NCBI RefSeq assembly: GCF_001704155.1
Contig: NZ_CP016294.1
Span: 2,725,501 to 2,789,500, forward strand
Origin: Stenotrophomonas rhizophila
GTDB taxonomy: Bacteria; Pseudomonadota; Gammaproteobacteria; Xanthomonadales; Xanthomonadaceae
Length of the DNA stretch: 64,000 bases
Direction of reading: 5' to 3'
The position numbers and the translations under genes are program-made. Of the stretch, positions 27,822-36,690 are shown in pieces (positions within the stretch are counted from its first letter, which is position 1; the number at the start of each line of letters is the position of its first letter). A model generated the notes under the pieces. It worked only from the letters and a program-made list of their open reading frames with translations. It did not search any database and was not told the origin of the DNA.

Positions 27822-29384
27822 TCAGGCAGCGCGGTAGTTGTCGACCATACGATAGCGCTTGGCATACCAACCGAAGGCCAACGCGGCGACAAACGCGAAG
27901 CCGGCGAAGAAGAACATCAGGAACGCGGCCTCGCTGAGCCCGGTACTGGCGATCTGGTGGGTCACCGTGTCGTTGCGCACCGCCGCGTTGGACAGCAGCA
28001 CCCACAGGTTGCCGATGGTGGTGGTGAGGTTCCAGAAGCTCATCACCACGCCCTTCATCGCCTGCGGCGCCTGGCTGTAGGCGAACTCCAGGCCGGTTGC
28101 CGAGACCAGCACCTCACCGAAGGTGAGCAGCGCATACGGCAGCATCTGCCAGAAGATGGACATGACGTTGCCGCCATCCATCATCACCTGGATGCCGCCG
28201 ACCACGATCCAGGCCAGGCCGCTGAAGGCGATGCCGGCGGTCATGCGGCGCAGCGCGGTCGGCTCGAAGCCGAAGCGGCGCAGGGCCGGGTACAGCACCA
28301 GGTTGTTGAACGGAATCAGGATCATCACCAGCAGCGGGTTCAGCGCCTGCATCTGCGAGGCGGTGAACCAGGACGGCATGGCCATCTGCTGGCCCTGCAG
28401 CACCCAGGTGGACGCCTTCTGGTCGAACAGCGAGAAGAACGGCGTGGTCAGCGCGAAGATCACCAGCACGCGCAGCACCGAACGCACGCCCTCCACGGCC
28501 TCGGCCGGGTGCACCGCGCGGGCGCGGTCGAGCTGGATCCAGGTGCCGCCGCCCACGCCGGCCAGCACCAGCACCAGCGCGATGCACAGGCAGATCACGA
28601 TGCCCAGACTGCCGACCAGACCCATCGAGGCCACTGCCAGCACCGCGCCCAGGATGGCCAGGGTAAGACCCGGACGGCCCTTGCCCGGCACCTGCGCGGT
28701 CAGCGCGGTACGCACCACGTTGCCGAACGAATGCGGGTCCTTGGGCGGCAGCGGCACCAGCACGTAGCGCTTGCGGCCCAGCCAGAACACGAAGGTGGCC
28801 ACGAACATCAGGATGCCGGGGATGCCGAACGCCCACTGCGGGCCGAGGTTCTTCAGCGCCAGCGGGATCAGCAGCGAGGCGAACAGCGAGCCGAAATTGA
28901 TGATCCAGTAGAACGCGTCGAAGACGATCTTGGCCAGGTGCTTGTTGCTCTGGTCGAACTGGTCGCCCATGAACGAGGCCACCAGCGGCTTGATGCCGCC
29001 GGCACCCAGCGCGATCAGGCCCAGCCCGAGGAAGAAGCCTTCGCGGCTGTTCTCGAACAGCGCCAGGCAGGCGTGGCCGGCGCAGTAGATCAGGCTGAAC
29101 CACAGGATGGTGTGGTACTTGCCGAAGAACTTGTCGGCCAGCCAGCCGCCCAGCAGCGGGAAGAAGTACACGCCGATCATGAAGCTGTGCATGATGTCCT
29201 TGGCCTCGCCGGCCCGGCCATCGGCCGTGATCTCCTGCAGCAGCAGCGAGGTGATCAGGAACTGCACCAGGATGTTGCGCATCCCATAGAAGCTGAACCG
29301 CTCGCAGGCCTCATTGCCGATGATGTACGGAATCTGGCGCGGCATGCTTCCCTTGCCAGCGCTGGCGGCTGCGGTCGTGCTCAT
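27822..29384 (-). CDS. POT/PTR2 family proton-dependent oligopeptide transporter
   Basis: A 520-residue major-facilitator-type transporter for di- and tripeptides coupled to protons. The PTR2 signature GNEACERFSFYGMRNIL is present near residue 22, and GVYFFPLLGGWLADKFFGKYHTI forms the second family motif; about 14 hydrophobic segments follow. It starts at 29384 and ends 8 bases before the rhomboid gene. The ExxERFxYYG proton-coupling motif is seen as ERFSFYG. Confidence 0.92.
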   Translation of the reverse strand: MSTTAAASAGKGSMPRQIPYIIGNEACERFSFYGMRNILVQFLITSLLLQEITADGRAGEAKDIMHSFMIGVYFFPLLGGWLADKFFGKYHTILWFSLIYCAGHACLALFENSREGFFLGLGLIALGAGGIKPLVASFMGDQFDQSNKHLAKIVFDAFYWIINFGSLFASLLIPLALKNLGPQWAFGIPGILMFVATFVFWLGRKRYVLVPLPPKDPHSFGNVVRTALTAQVPGKGRPGLTLAILGAVLAVASMGLVGSLGIVICLCIALVLVLAGVGGGTWIQLDRARAVHPAEAVEGVRSVLRVLVIFALTTPFFSLFDQKASTWVLQGQQMAMPSWFTASQMQALNPLLVMILIPFNNLVLYPALRRFGFEPTALRRMTAGIAFSGLAWIVVGGIQVMMDGGNVMSIFWQMLPYALLTFGEVLVSATGLEFAYSQAPQAMKGVVMSFWNLTTTIGNLWVLLSNAAVRNDTVTHQIASTGLSEAAFLMFFFAGFAFVAALAFGWYAKRYRMVDNYRAA

Positions 29385-29548
29385 TCTATGGGGCTGTCCT
29401 GCGGGTTCAAAGGGCGCAAGGTTACCGGAAGGGCCACGGCGGCGCACGTTGCGGCCGAACGTGACAACGCCGCCGCGCAATGGCAGGCATCTGAAATCCA
29501 TTGACGGAAGTCACGGCACGTCGACGGACCAAGCGTAAACTTATCGTT

Positions 29549-30394
29549 ATGCGCCTCCTCCCCACGGTTGTCGCAGGACGCTGGCACGGCTGGTTCCTGC
29601 TCCTGTTGTTGACCACTCCCGCGCTCCCGGCCGCCGCCCGGCAGAGCGAGGCGCCGCCACGCCTGCTCAGGATCGCCACGCTGGAACTGCCGGCGGCCGA
29701 CGAGACCCAATGGGAGCAGCGCCGCGACCAGCTGCTGCAGGTGCTGGAAGGCCTGCAGCCGGACGTGATCGCCGTGCAGCGGGTGCTGCAGACCAAGGGC
29801 GGCAACCCCGCCTGCTGGCTGGCCACCCGCCTGCGCTACAGCTGCGACTTCGTCACCGCCGACCCGCCCAGCCAGCCGCTGCGCCACGGCAGTGCCATGC
29901 TCAGCCGGCTGCCGGTGGCCGAAGACGGGGTCACCCTGCTCCATCCGCCGGGCCGGTTCAGTGCGGCGGGCATGCTGCGGGTGAACCTGCAGGACGAGCA
30001 GATCAACATCTATGTTGCACGGCTGCGCCCGGACCCGGACGAAGCGCTGGTGCGAAAGCACCAGACCAGCGACCTGATGACCTGGATCGGTGCCACCTCG
30101 GACGGCCTGCCATCGTTGATTGCAGGCGACTTCTCGGCTGACACCGATGAACTGGTGCGCAGCTCGCCCGGCTTCCAGCCGGCGCGCAAGAATCCCGGCG
30201 AGCGCGTCGACCCGCCGTCGGCAGCCGGGATCGCGGGCGGCCATGGGCTGGATGTGCTGTTCCAGGTGAGCCACTTCGCCGGGCAAGGCCTGCAACCGCT
30301 GAAACTGCCCGCACTGGAAGGCACCGATATCGGCGCCCTGCGCCTGGGCATCATTGCCACCCTGAGGCTGCAGGGCGAAGCCCAGCCCCGGTAA
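29549..30394 (+). CDS. Secreted EEP-fold protein with degenerate active site
   Basis: A 281-residue protein with a signal peptide (WFLLLLLTTPALPAAAR), then an endonuclease/exonuclease/phosphatase (EEP) fold. It is plainly a paralogue of the secreted EEP gene at 41643-42485: VTADPPSQPLRHGSAMLSRLPV matches VSTDPPGRLKRYGNALLTRRPV. Yet the metal and catalytic residues differ: Glu of LQEV is Arg (VQRV, residue 78), the His of ATHLNE is Arg, GDFN is GDFS, and the C-terminal SDH is TDI. It is probably not a phosphodiesterase, or it binds something instead. No operon partner is seen. A weak ribosome site precedes ATG 29549. Confidence 0.75.
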   Translation: MRLLPTVVAGRWHGWFLLLLLTTPALPAAARQSEAPPRLLRIATLELPAADETQWEQRRDQLLQVLEGLQPDVIAVQRVLQTKGGNPACWLATRLRYSCDFVTADPPSQPLRHGSAMLSRLPVAEDGVTLLHPPGRFSAAGMLRVNLQDEQINIYVARLRPDPDEALVRKHQTSDLMTWIGATSDGLPSLIAGDFSADTDELVRSSPGFQPARKNPGERVDPPSAAGIAGGHGLDVLFQVSHFAGQGLQPLKLPALEGTDIGALRLGIIATLRLQGEAQPR

Positions 30395-30398
30395 ACGA

Positions 30399-30426
30399 AA
30401 AGGCCAGGCATTTCTGCCTGGCCTTT
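30399..30426. terminator. Bidirectional terminator between the EEP-like gene and sodA
   Basis: AAAGGCCAGGCA, TTTC loop, TGCCTGGCCTTT, a perfect 12-base stem between convergent genes. Confidence 0.85.
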
Positions 30427-30450
30427 CCGGTATCCAGTTCAACGCTGGAA

Positions 30451-31062
30451 TCAGGCGATGGCTTCCTGGTAACGACGCTCGACTTCCTTCCAGTCGACCA
30501 CGTTGAAGAACGCGCCGATGTATTCCGGGCGACGGTTCTGGTACTTCAGGTAGTACGCGTGTTCCCACACGTCCAGGCCCAGGATCGGCGTGTTGCCTTC
30601 CATCAACGGGCTGTCCTGGTTGCCGGTGCTTTCCACTACCAGCTTCTTGTCCGGGGTCACGCTCAGCCACGCCCAGCCGCTGCCGAAACGGGTCAGCGCC
30701 GCCTTGGTGAAGGCTTCCTTGAACTTCTCGAAACCGCCCAGCTGGGCGTCGATGGCCTTGCCGACGTCGCCAGTCGGGGTACCGCCGGCGTCGGGCGCCA
30801 TCACGGTCCAGAACAGGGTGTGGTTGGCGTGCCCGCCACCGTTGTTGCGCACCGGGCCCTGCAGGTTTTCCGGCAGCGACTTGAGCTTCTTGACCAGCTC
30901 CTCAACCGGCAGGTCGGCGTATTCGGTGCCTTCCAGTGCCGCGTTGACGTTGTTGATGTAGGTCTGGTGGTGCTTGGTGTGGTGGATTTCCATCGTGGCC
31001 GCATCAATGTGCGGCTCAAGCGCGTCGTAGGCGTAGGACAGCTTGGGGAGGGTGTAGGCCAT
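30451..31062 (-). CDS. sodA: Superoxide dismutase (Mn type)
   Basis: A 203-residue Fe/Mn-family SOD that dismutates superoxide in the cytoplasm. The metal ligands are visible: His in [11 protein letters not shown], His in [11 protein letters not shown], and Asp/His in [22 protein letters not shown] and the QD near the middle (NQDSPL) favour manganese over iron. The start at 31062 has GGAG 6 bases upstream and a small hairpin in the leader. It is divergent from the barnase-like gene. Confidence 0.95.
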   Translation of the reverse strand: MAYTLPKLSYAYDALEPHIDAATMEIHHTKHHQTYINNVNAALEGTEYADLPVEELVKKLKSLPENLQGPVRNNGGGHANHTLFWTVMAPDAGGTPTGDVGKAIDAQLGGFEKFKEAFTKAALTRFGSGWAWLSVTPDKKLVVESTGNQDSPLMEGNTPILGLDVWEHAYYLKYQNRRPEYIGAFFNVVDWKEVERRYQEAIA

Positions 31063-31084
31063 GTGGTTCTCCTGGTAGCTCACT

Positions 31085-31104
31085 CGCCCGGCGAAGACCG
31101 GGCG
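31085..31104 (-). promoter_or_regulatory. Leader hairpin upstream of sodA
   Basis: CGCCCGG, CGAAGA loop, CCGGGCG. It lies 23 bases before the sodA start, so close to the ribosome site that it could affect translation. Role is inferred only. Confidence 0.35.
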
Positions 31105-31213
31105 TTGCGAAGTCGATGATGGGGATGGCCGCCAAGCTTACCAACCCCCACGTAAAGGAAACTTCGTTTGGCTACGCTACATTAACCCCGTCCCCCGCAC
31201 ACTCGATGTTCAC

Positions 31214-31693
31214 ATGCGCAAACCTCTACTGCTGCTCGTTGCCATTGTCCTGCTGGTGGGCGGTCTTTTCGCCATCAAGGAAGCCCAGCGCGCGCCCGCG
31301 CCGCAGTTCGCGCCGTCGCTGACCCAGCCAGGCGCCGATGCTGCGCCACTCGACAACGCCCCGGCCAATCCCGGCGCCGCCGCGCAGCGCACTCACGACC
31401 CACTGCCTGCCTTCCTGCCTGCAGAAGCACGCCAGACCATCCTCCTGATCCAGCGCGGCGGTCCCTACCCGCACCGCCAGGACGGCGGCGTTTTCAGCAA
31501 CCGCGAACAGCGCCTGCCGGATCGCCCGCGCGGCTATTACCGCGAGTACACGGTGGACACGCCGGGTGCCGGCAACCGCGGCGCACGCCGCATCGTGACC
31601 GGCGGCACTCCGCCGACCGGTTGGTTCTACACCGACGACCATTACGAAACCTTCCGCAGTTTCGAGGTCCCACCTGCCGGGAGCTGGCAATGA
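31214..31693 (+). CDS. Barnase-type (RNase N1/T1 family) ribonuclease with N-terminal membrane segment
   Basis: A 159-residue secreted or membrane-anchored ribonuclease. The N-terminus (MRKPLLLLVAIVLLVGGLFA) is a signal or anchor, followed by a Pro/Ala linker and a barnase-like domain from about residue 68. Catalytic residues of the family are visible: Glu111 in YYREYTV, Arg126 in ARRIVTGG and His143 in YTDDHYETF. It would cleave RNA at guanosine. The next gene, overlapping its stop by 4 bases, encodes a barstar-like inhibitor, as expected for a protected RNase. Confidence 0.85.
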   Translation: MRKPLLLLVAIVLLVGGLFAIKEAQRAPAPQFAPSLTQPGADAAPLDNAPANPGAAAQRTHDPLPAFLPAEARQTILLIQRGGPYPHRQDGGVFSNREQRLPDRPRGYYREYTVDTPGAGNRGARRIVTGGTPPTGWFYTDDHYETFRSFEVPPAGSWQ

Positions 31694-32103
31694 ACCACGA
31701 TGGATTCGAACTGGGTCTGGACGACATCAACAATGCGGGCGTGTATTCGGTCACCAACGCCGACATCGGCGCGCTGTCGGCCGCGATGCGCGATGCCCGC
31801 CTGCGCGTGGCCACGATCGACCTGGGCGGCTGCCGCGACAAGCGCACCCTGATCGCACGCGTTGCCGCGCAGCTGGATTTCCCACAGACATTTGGTGGCA
31901 ACTGGGACGCGCTGCTGGATTGCCTGCGCGACCTCGGGTGGATGAAGGCCAACGGCTACGCGTTGTTCTTCAGTGATGCGGACGAGTTGCGGGAAAACGC
32001 GGAGAAGGACTTCGACACGTTCCTGGATGTACTGGAGGACGCCAGCAAGACGTGGCTCGAACAGGACGTGCCGTTCTGGGCATTCGTCGCGTTGAACGGG
32101 TAG
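31690..32103 (+). CDS. Barstar family ribonuclease inhibitor
   Basis: A 137-residue barstar-fold protein: VATIDLGGCRDKRTLIARVAAQLDFPQTFGGNWDALLDCLRDLGWM contains the barstar helix with the Asp-rich binding region and FGGNWDALLDCL, the family signature. It would bind and block the barnase-type RNase whose gene it overlaps (ATGA). It has no signal peptide, so it protects the cytoplasm. It is longer than Bacillus barstar, with an acidic C-terminal half. Its stop TAG is part of a REP element. Confidence 0.85.
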   Translation: MNHDGFELGLDDINNAGVYSVTNADIGALSAAMRDARLRVATIDLGGCRDKRTLIARVAAQLDFPQTFGGNWDALLDCLRDLGWMKANGYALFFSDADELRENAEKDFDTFLDVLEDASKTWLEQDVPFWAFVALNG

Positions 32104-32118
32104 AGCCGTCAACGGCTG
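32100..32118 (+). repeat. Short GTAG-type REP spanning two stop codons
   Basis: GTAGAGCCGTCAACGGCTG. Its TAG (32101-32103) ends the barstar gene and the TCA (32109-32111) is the stop of the convergent minus-strand gene, so one repeat covers both ends. Confidence 0.7.
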
Positions 32119-33878
32119 CCGTTGTCGTCCTGTAGTTCCTTCTTGAACGGGATGTCCGGCGGCGGACGGGCCACCGCCGGCTGGTCCTGCATGTTCGGGT
32201 CGGACAGGCCGCAGCCGCCGCCGAACTGCAGGATCGAGACCACGCAGGAAATCTTCGAGCTGGTGCCCGGAATCGGAATCTCCACGGCCTTGATGCCCTT
32301 GCGCACCCATTCGGCCAGCAGCGATTCGTTCGGTGCCCAGTACTTGTCGAACGAGGTCGGCGTGTAGTCGTACGGCGGGCGCTTGAGCCACGTCCCGGAC
32401 TGGGCAATCCGTTCGCGGCTCCAGCCATCGTTCTCGCCACCGGGGGCGCCGCGCTCGCTATCGCCGCTGCCCGCCTGCCCCGGCACGCGCACGCTGCCGT
32501 CGGCGTTGAACAGACCCTCGCCGGTACGCCCGGCGCCCTGGTTGGCCTGCGCGCCACTGCGCTCGCCGGCCCGGTTGCGGTCGGCCGCGCCCCAGTCATC
32601 GCCCCGTGCCGGCGTGGCCCAGTTGCCCGGCGTGGGCGACGGACGCGCGGCCGGCGCACGGGCCGGCGCGGTACTGGAGGCGGTGCTGCGGCTCGGGCTG
32701 GTTTGGCTGGCGGTACTCGCCCCTGGCGTGGGCGAAGGTGCGGACGCGGCGGGCGATGGGGTCGCTGCGGCTGGGGCCGGGCGCGGCGCGGCATTCGGCA
32801 CCGCACGCTCACGCACCGCCACTTCCGGACTGCGCCCGGGCACGGTGATCTCGCGCTGCGGCACCGGCGCGACCGTGACCGACACTGACGGCGCCGGGGT
32901 CACTTCACGTTCGCGCACCTGCAGATCACGCTGCGGCACAGTGACCTCAACCTGCGGACCCGGCACGGGCACCGGTGCGGTGGGCGCGGTGACCACGGTG
33001 ACCTCCCGTTCGCGCACCGCCACGTCGCGCGGGCGCACCTGCGTTTCCACCGGGCGCACGGACGGGGTGATCGAAGGCGGCGTCGGTGCCTCCGCCACCT
33101 CCACGGTGCGTTCGCGCACCTGCGGCTCGGGCGCGTCGCGCGGAATCACCCGCACTTCAGTGCGCGGCACGCTGGTGGGCGGCACCACGAAATCGGTGGT
33201 GGCTTCGGCCACGTCGGTGGCCTGGACCGGCTGTTCGACAGCGGTGGGCGCAGGGGCTGGCGGTGTCGGCGCGGGTTCGGTACTGGCGGTCGGCGCCGGC
33301 GCCGATGCCGGCGGCTGCGGCGCGGCGGCTGCGGTCGAGCTCGCCGGTCGGGGCTGCGAGGCGGCGGCCGCAGCCTGGGCGCTCGCAGCAGCGGCGGCTG
33401 CCGCGCTGCCTGCAGCCGCCGGCTCGCCGCCACCACTTTCCTGGGGTGTTCCCCTGCCCAGGAATTCCACCTGGATGCGGCCGCCATCACCGCCCTGCTC
33501 CGGCTGCACCGGCGGGCGGATCAGCGCCACCCACAACAGCAGCAGCGCGAACATGACGTGCAGCAGCACGCTGATGACCGCCGAGGTCCAGCGCATCCAG
33601 CGCTGGTCGCGCGGAGCCGGGTCCCAGGTCTGCCAGAGCAGCCGCCGCAGCGACTGCACGAAGCCCAGCGCCGGCAGCCGGCCGGGGGAGCCCGGCAACG
33701 GCCGCTGGATCAGTTCGGCAATCACTTCGGTCGAGCGGAACGGGCGCGGCAGCGGCGTCAGCGCGCGCAGCCACAGGCCCCACCCGTAGGGCAGGCCCGT
33801 GGTTTTTTCAACGATGCGTTTGTCCGGCTGGCGGGAAAGCAGCCAGTCGAGGATGTCGTCAGCCCGGCGCAGTGTCAC
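32109..33878 (-). CDS. Transmembrane repetitive protein (proline/alanine-rich)
   Basis: A 589-residue protein: N-terminal soluble segment with charged residues, one membrane helix (AVISVLLHVMFALLLLWVALI, about residues 99-119), then a long low-complexity Ala/Pro region. Repeated VxEREVTxx blocks such as VAVREREVTVV and LQVREREVTPA occur, and a C-terminal folded domain ends with two Cys (ISCVVSI...GGGCGLSDP). A C-terminal domain after a stretched linker resembles TonB-like or energy-transducing design, but no TonB box is clear. I recall it as 'transmembrane repetitive protein' in xanthomonads. Start GTG, 9 bases after nfuA stop. Confidence 0.7.
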   Translation of the reverse strand: MTLRRADDILDWLLSRQPDKRIVEKTTGLPYGWGLWLRALTPLPRPFRSTEVIAELIQRPLPGSPGRLPALGFVQSLRRLLWQTWDPAPRDQRWMRWTSAVISVLLHVMFALLLLWVALIRPPVQPEQGGDGGRIQVEFLGRGTPQESGGGEPAAAGSAAAAAAASAQAAAAASQPRPASSTAAAAPQPPASAPAPTASTEPAPTPPAPAPTAVEQPVQATDVAEATTDFVVPPTSVPRTEVRVIPRDAPEPQVRERTVEVAEAPTPPSITPSVRPVETQVRPRDVAVREREVTVVTAPTAPVPVPGPQVEVTVPQRDLQVREREVTPAPSVSVTVAPVPQREITVPGRSPEVAVRERAVPNAAPRPAPAAATPSPAASAPSPTPGASTASQTSPSRSTASSTAPARAPAARPSPTPGNWATPARGDDWGAADRNRAGERSGAQANQGAGRTGEGLFNADGSVRVPGQAGSGDSERGAPGGENDGWSRERIAQSGTWLKRPPYDYTPTSFDKYWAPNESLLAEWVRKGIKAVEIPIPGTSSKISCVVSILQFGGGCGLSDPNMQDQPAVARPPPDIPFKKELQDDNGSR

Positions 33879-33887
33879 GCAGGCCGG

Positions 33888-34487
33888 TCAGGCAGCCGTG
33901 CCGCGCGGAATATACGGCGCGTGACCGCTGTCGTGGTCGGTCGCGTCACGTACGGCGGTGATGCCGGGCACGCGGCCCATCAGGGTTTTCTCGATGCCCT
34001 GCTTGAGGGTGACGTCGGCCATGCCGCAGCCCTGGCAGCCACCGCCGAAGCGCAGCAGCACCACGCCATCGGCAGACACTTCCTGCACCGCGACCTTGCC
34101 GCCGTGCGAGGCCAGCTGCGGGTTGACTTCGTTTTCCACCACCCAGCGCACGCGTTCGACCAGCGAGGCCGAATCGGCCGGGGCTTCGCCCTTGATCTTC
34201 GGGGCCTTGATGGTGAGCTGCTGGCCGCCGGTGGCATTGGTGACGATGTCGATGTCGGCGCCGTCCATCCAGCCCACGCTGTCGGAGGCCACGTACAGGG
34301 TGAAGCCGTCGCAGTCCACCGCCCACTCGTCGCCCAGCAGGTCGGCCGGTTCGGCGAACTCCAGCCGGGCATCGGCACGCGGGGTGCCGGCATCCACGGC
34401 GCTGAGGCGCACGCCCATGCCGGGCACGGCTTCGCGCTCGATGAGCTTGCGGAAATAGGTCTGGGCAGTGTCGGAGATCTGGATCAT
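33888..34487 (-). CDS. nfuA: Fe-S biogenesis protein NfuA
   Basis: A 199-residue two-domain Fe-S carrier. The N-terminal A-type-like domain lacks its usual cysteines, and the C-terminal Nfu domain carries [12 protein letters not shown] with the CxxC that binds a [4Fe-4S] cluster. It delivers clusters to target proteins under stress. A transmembrane repetitive protein gene follows 9 bases on. The start at 34487 is fixed by [17 protein letters not shown]. Divergent from phhB. Confidence 0.93.
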   Translation of the reverse strand: MIQISDTAQTYFRKLIEREAVPGMGVRLSAVDAGTPRADARLEFAEPADLLGDEWAVDCDGFTLYVASDSVGWMDGADIDIVTNATGGQQLTIKAPKIKGEAPADSASLVERVRWVVENEVNPQLASHGGKVAVQEVSADGVVLLRFGGGCQGCGMADVTLKQGIEKTLMGRVPGITAVRDATDHDSGHAPYIPRGTAA

Positions 34488-34578
34488 GCGGCTATTCTAG
34501 CGGCTTACATGTTATGCGCTCATTCGGTTTATACACTGTCCGGCGCATTGTTCAGGCATACACGAGGTGGAGGATTTC

Positions 34579-34920
34579 ATGGCCGACCTGATTCCGCTGG
34601 CGCAGGCCCGTTGCGTACCGCGCAAGGGCAGCGACCACAAGCTGGGCGAAGCCCGCATAGCCGAGCTGCTGCCGCAGGTTCCCGGCTGGGAGCTGGCCGA
34701 ACAGGGCCAGGCCCTGACCCGGACCTTCCGCTTCGCCGACTACTACAAGACCATGGCGTTCGTGAACGCCCTGGCCTGGGTGGCCCATGCCGAGGACCAC
34801 CACCCGGACCTGGGGGTGCATTACGACCGCGCCGTGGTGCGCTTTTCCACCCACGACGTGGGCGGGTTGAGCGAGAACGACTTCATCTGTGCAGCCAAGG
34901 CTTCGGGCCTGACGGAGTGA
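34579..34920 (+). CDS. phhB: 4a-hydroxytetrahydrobiopterin (pterin-4a-carbinolamine) dehydratase
   Basis: A 113-residue enzyme that dehydrates the pterin carbinolamine formed by phenylalanine hydroxylase. The motif [31 protein letters not shown] contains the catalytic EDHHPD. GGAGG lies just upstream of ATG 34579. Its phenylalanine hydroxylase partner is not in this window. The small TonB-like lipoprotein gene follows 5 bases on. Confidence 0.9.
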   Translation: MADLIPLAQARCVPRKGSDHKLGEARIAELLPQVPGWELAEQGQALTRTFRFADYYKTMAFVNALAWVAHAEDHHPDLGVHYDRAVVRFSTHDVGGLSENDFICAAKASGLTE

Positions 34921-34925
34921 TTTTG

Positions 34926-35342
34926 ATGAACATCCAGATACGCGTGGCGGTGACCGCAGCGGTGCTGACCCTTGCCGGGTGTGGCGGGTCAACGGAGCCG
35001 TCGGCGCCGGTGGCGGCGCCTACCGAGGTGGCTGCGGTGAAGACCCCGCCGCCGGTGTACCCGATCGAGCTGGCCTGCCAGGCCATTGGCGGCACCACCA
35101 CGCTGAAGGTGGTGGTGGGGACCGACGGCAAGCCCGGCCAGGTGCAGCTGGTGAGCGGCAGCGGCAACGCGCAGCTTGATGAGCAGGCGCAGAAGGCGGT
35201 GGAAGGCTGGCAGTTCAAGGCGGCCACCCGCGCCGGCCAGGCGGTGCCCACCACCATCCAGGTGCCGGTGAGCTTCAACCCGCCGCAGCCCAAACCCGAT
35301 GAGTGCTTCGCGGTGGAAGAACGCCTGCGTCGCGGCGGCTGA
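34926..35342 (+). CDS. TonB-C-terminal-like lipoprotein
   Basis: A 138-residue lipoprotein: lipobox TLAGC (Cys19), then a short linker and a domain reading VYPIELACQAIGGTTTLKVVVGTDGKPGQVQLVSGSGNAQLDEQAQKAVEGWQFKAATRAGQAVPTTIQVPVSF, which matches the TonB C-terminal fold. It lacks the membrane helix and the long proline spacer of true TonB. It may be a periplasmic partner in outer-membrane transport or a stand-alone binding module. Cotranscribed with phhB; zupT follows 19 bases on. Confidence 0.75.
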   Translation: MNIQIRVAVTAAVLTLAGCGGSTEPSAPVAAPTEVAAVKTPPPVYPIELACQAIGGTTTLKVVVGTDGKPGQVQLVSGSGNAQLDEQAQKAVEGWQFKAATRAGQAVPTTIQVPVSFNPPQPKPDECFAVEERLRRGG

Positions 35343-35361
35343 TCAAAGGACGCTGTGGCGC

Positions 35362-36171
35362 ATGCCGGAAATCTCGAGTGAAAACGTATGGGTCGCCCTG
35401 CTGGTGACCCTGGCTGCCGGGCTGGCCACGGGCCTGGGCAGCCTGATGGTGTTGTTCTCGCGCCGACCCAATCCCCGCCTGCTGGCCTTCGGCCTAGCCT
35501 TCGCCGGCGGTGCGATGGTGTTCGTGTCGCTGACCGAGATCCTGACCAAGGCGATCGATTCGTTCACCCTGGCGTATGACGCGCGCGTGGGCTATGCCTA
35601 CGCCACGGCGGCGTTCCTGTGCGGGGTGCTGCTGATCGTGCTGATCGATCACCTGATTCCGAACCCGCACGAAAGCCTGGACAAGCAGGACCCGATGTTC
35701 CGGGAGAACAACAAGGCCTACATCAAGCGGGTGGGCCTGCTGACGGCGGTGGCGATCACCGCGCACAACTTCCCGGAAGGCCTGGCCACGTTCTTCGCGA
35801 CGCTGGAAAGCCCCTCGGTGGGCATGCCGCTGGCGTTCGCCATTGCGATCCACAACATCCCCGAGGGCATCGCGATCGCGGTGCCGGTGTATTTCGCCAC
35901 CCAGAACAAGTTCTATGCGTTCGGCGCCAGCCTGCTGTCGGGCCTGGCCGAGCCGATCGGGGCGGCGATCGGGTACGTGTTGTTGTCCGGGGTGCTCAAC
36001 CACGCCACGTTCGGCTGGGTGTTCGGGCTGATTTCCGGGGTGATGGTGTTCCTGGCGCTGGATGAGCTGCTGCCAGCGGCCAAGCGATACGCCAAGGGCC
36101 ATGAAACGGTGTACGGGCTGGTGGCCGGGATGGCCAGCCTGGCCATCAGCCTGGTGTTGTTCAAGTGGTGA
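35362..36171 (+). CDS. zupT: ZIP family metal transporter ZupT
   Basis: A 269-residue membrane protein of eight helices importing zinc and other divalent metals. The two ZIP motifs are present: HNFPEG (TAHNFPEGLATFF) and HNIPEG (IHNIPEGIAIAVP), with the metal-site His, Asn and Glu of helices 4 and 5. Start ATG 35362 with AAAGGA upstream. Third gene of the phhB-lipoprotein-zupT run. An array of REP repeats fills the region after its stop. Confidence 0.92.
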   Translation: MPEISSENVWVALLVTLAAGLATGLGSLMVLFSRRPNPRLLAFGLAFAGGAMVFVSLTEILTKAIDSFTLAYDARVGYAYATAAFLCGVLLIVLIDHLIPNPHESLDKQDPMFRENNKAYIKRVGLLTAVAITAHNFPEGLATFFATLESPSVGMPLAFAIAIHNIPEGIAIAVPVYFATQNKFYAFGASLLSGLAEPIGAAIGYVLLSGVLNHATFGWVFGLISGVMVFLALDELLPAAKRYAKGHETVYGLVAGMASLAISLVLFKW

Positions 36172-36201
36172 TGTGCGTGCGGGCGTGACGCAGATTACGT
36201 G

Positions 36202-36640
36202 GGCCGGCCAACGGCCGGCGCTACCGGATACGGGTTGATTTGATTCCAATCCCGATGGGTCTGCGACGGTTACGGGGCCTCTGGTTGGTTGATCCCGATC
36301 TGTGGACGTTACGTAGCGGCTCGTAGCCCCGGCCGTTGGCCGGACACCGCGCGCAGCGCGGCCCAAGTCTCAGGAGGTGGCCGAATGCGGCCTCCCGATA
36401 CTCCGTCCGGCGTTTAGACGATCCGAAGCGGTAGCGCCGGCCGTTGGCCGGCTGCTCTTCGTTCCGGGATCATGAACGCCTGACGGGCGGCTTCGGAACT
36501 TCTAAACGCCGGGTGGTGGCGGCAATCGTCGGGTCACCGCCTCCGGACGCTTGGGCCGCGCTGCGCGCGGTGTCCGGCCAACGGCCGGGGCTACGAATTC
36601 ATATGGGCCCATTGGGATTGGGATCAATCAACCAACGGTC
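36202..36640. repeat. REP cluster forming a nested long inverted repeat (no genes 36172-36690)
   Basis: The 519-base gap holds no gene. GTAG-type repeats occur inverted at 36202-36224, forward at 36323-36344 and 36431-36454, and inverted at 36571-36594. The outer arms match over about 46 bases: 36322-36367 (ends CGCGCGCAGCGCGGCCCAAG) is the exact complement of 36550-36595. Around them, 36233-36258 (GGTTGATTTGATTCCAATCCC) pairs imperfectly with 36610-36632. The REP at 36431 sits in the centre. It looks like a stacked insertion of REP units into one giant hairpin. Confidence 0.8.
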
Positions 36641-36690
36641 GACGACTTTTTTCCGGGCCCATCCGGGCCCGGATCAATCAACCGACAGCT

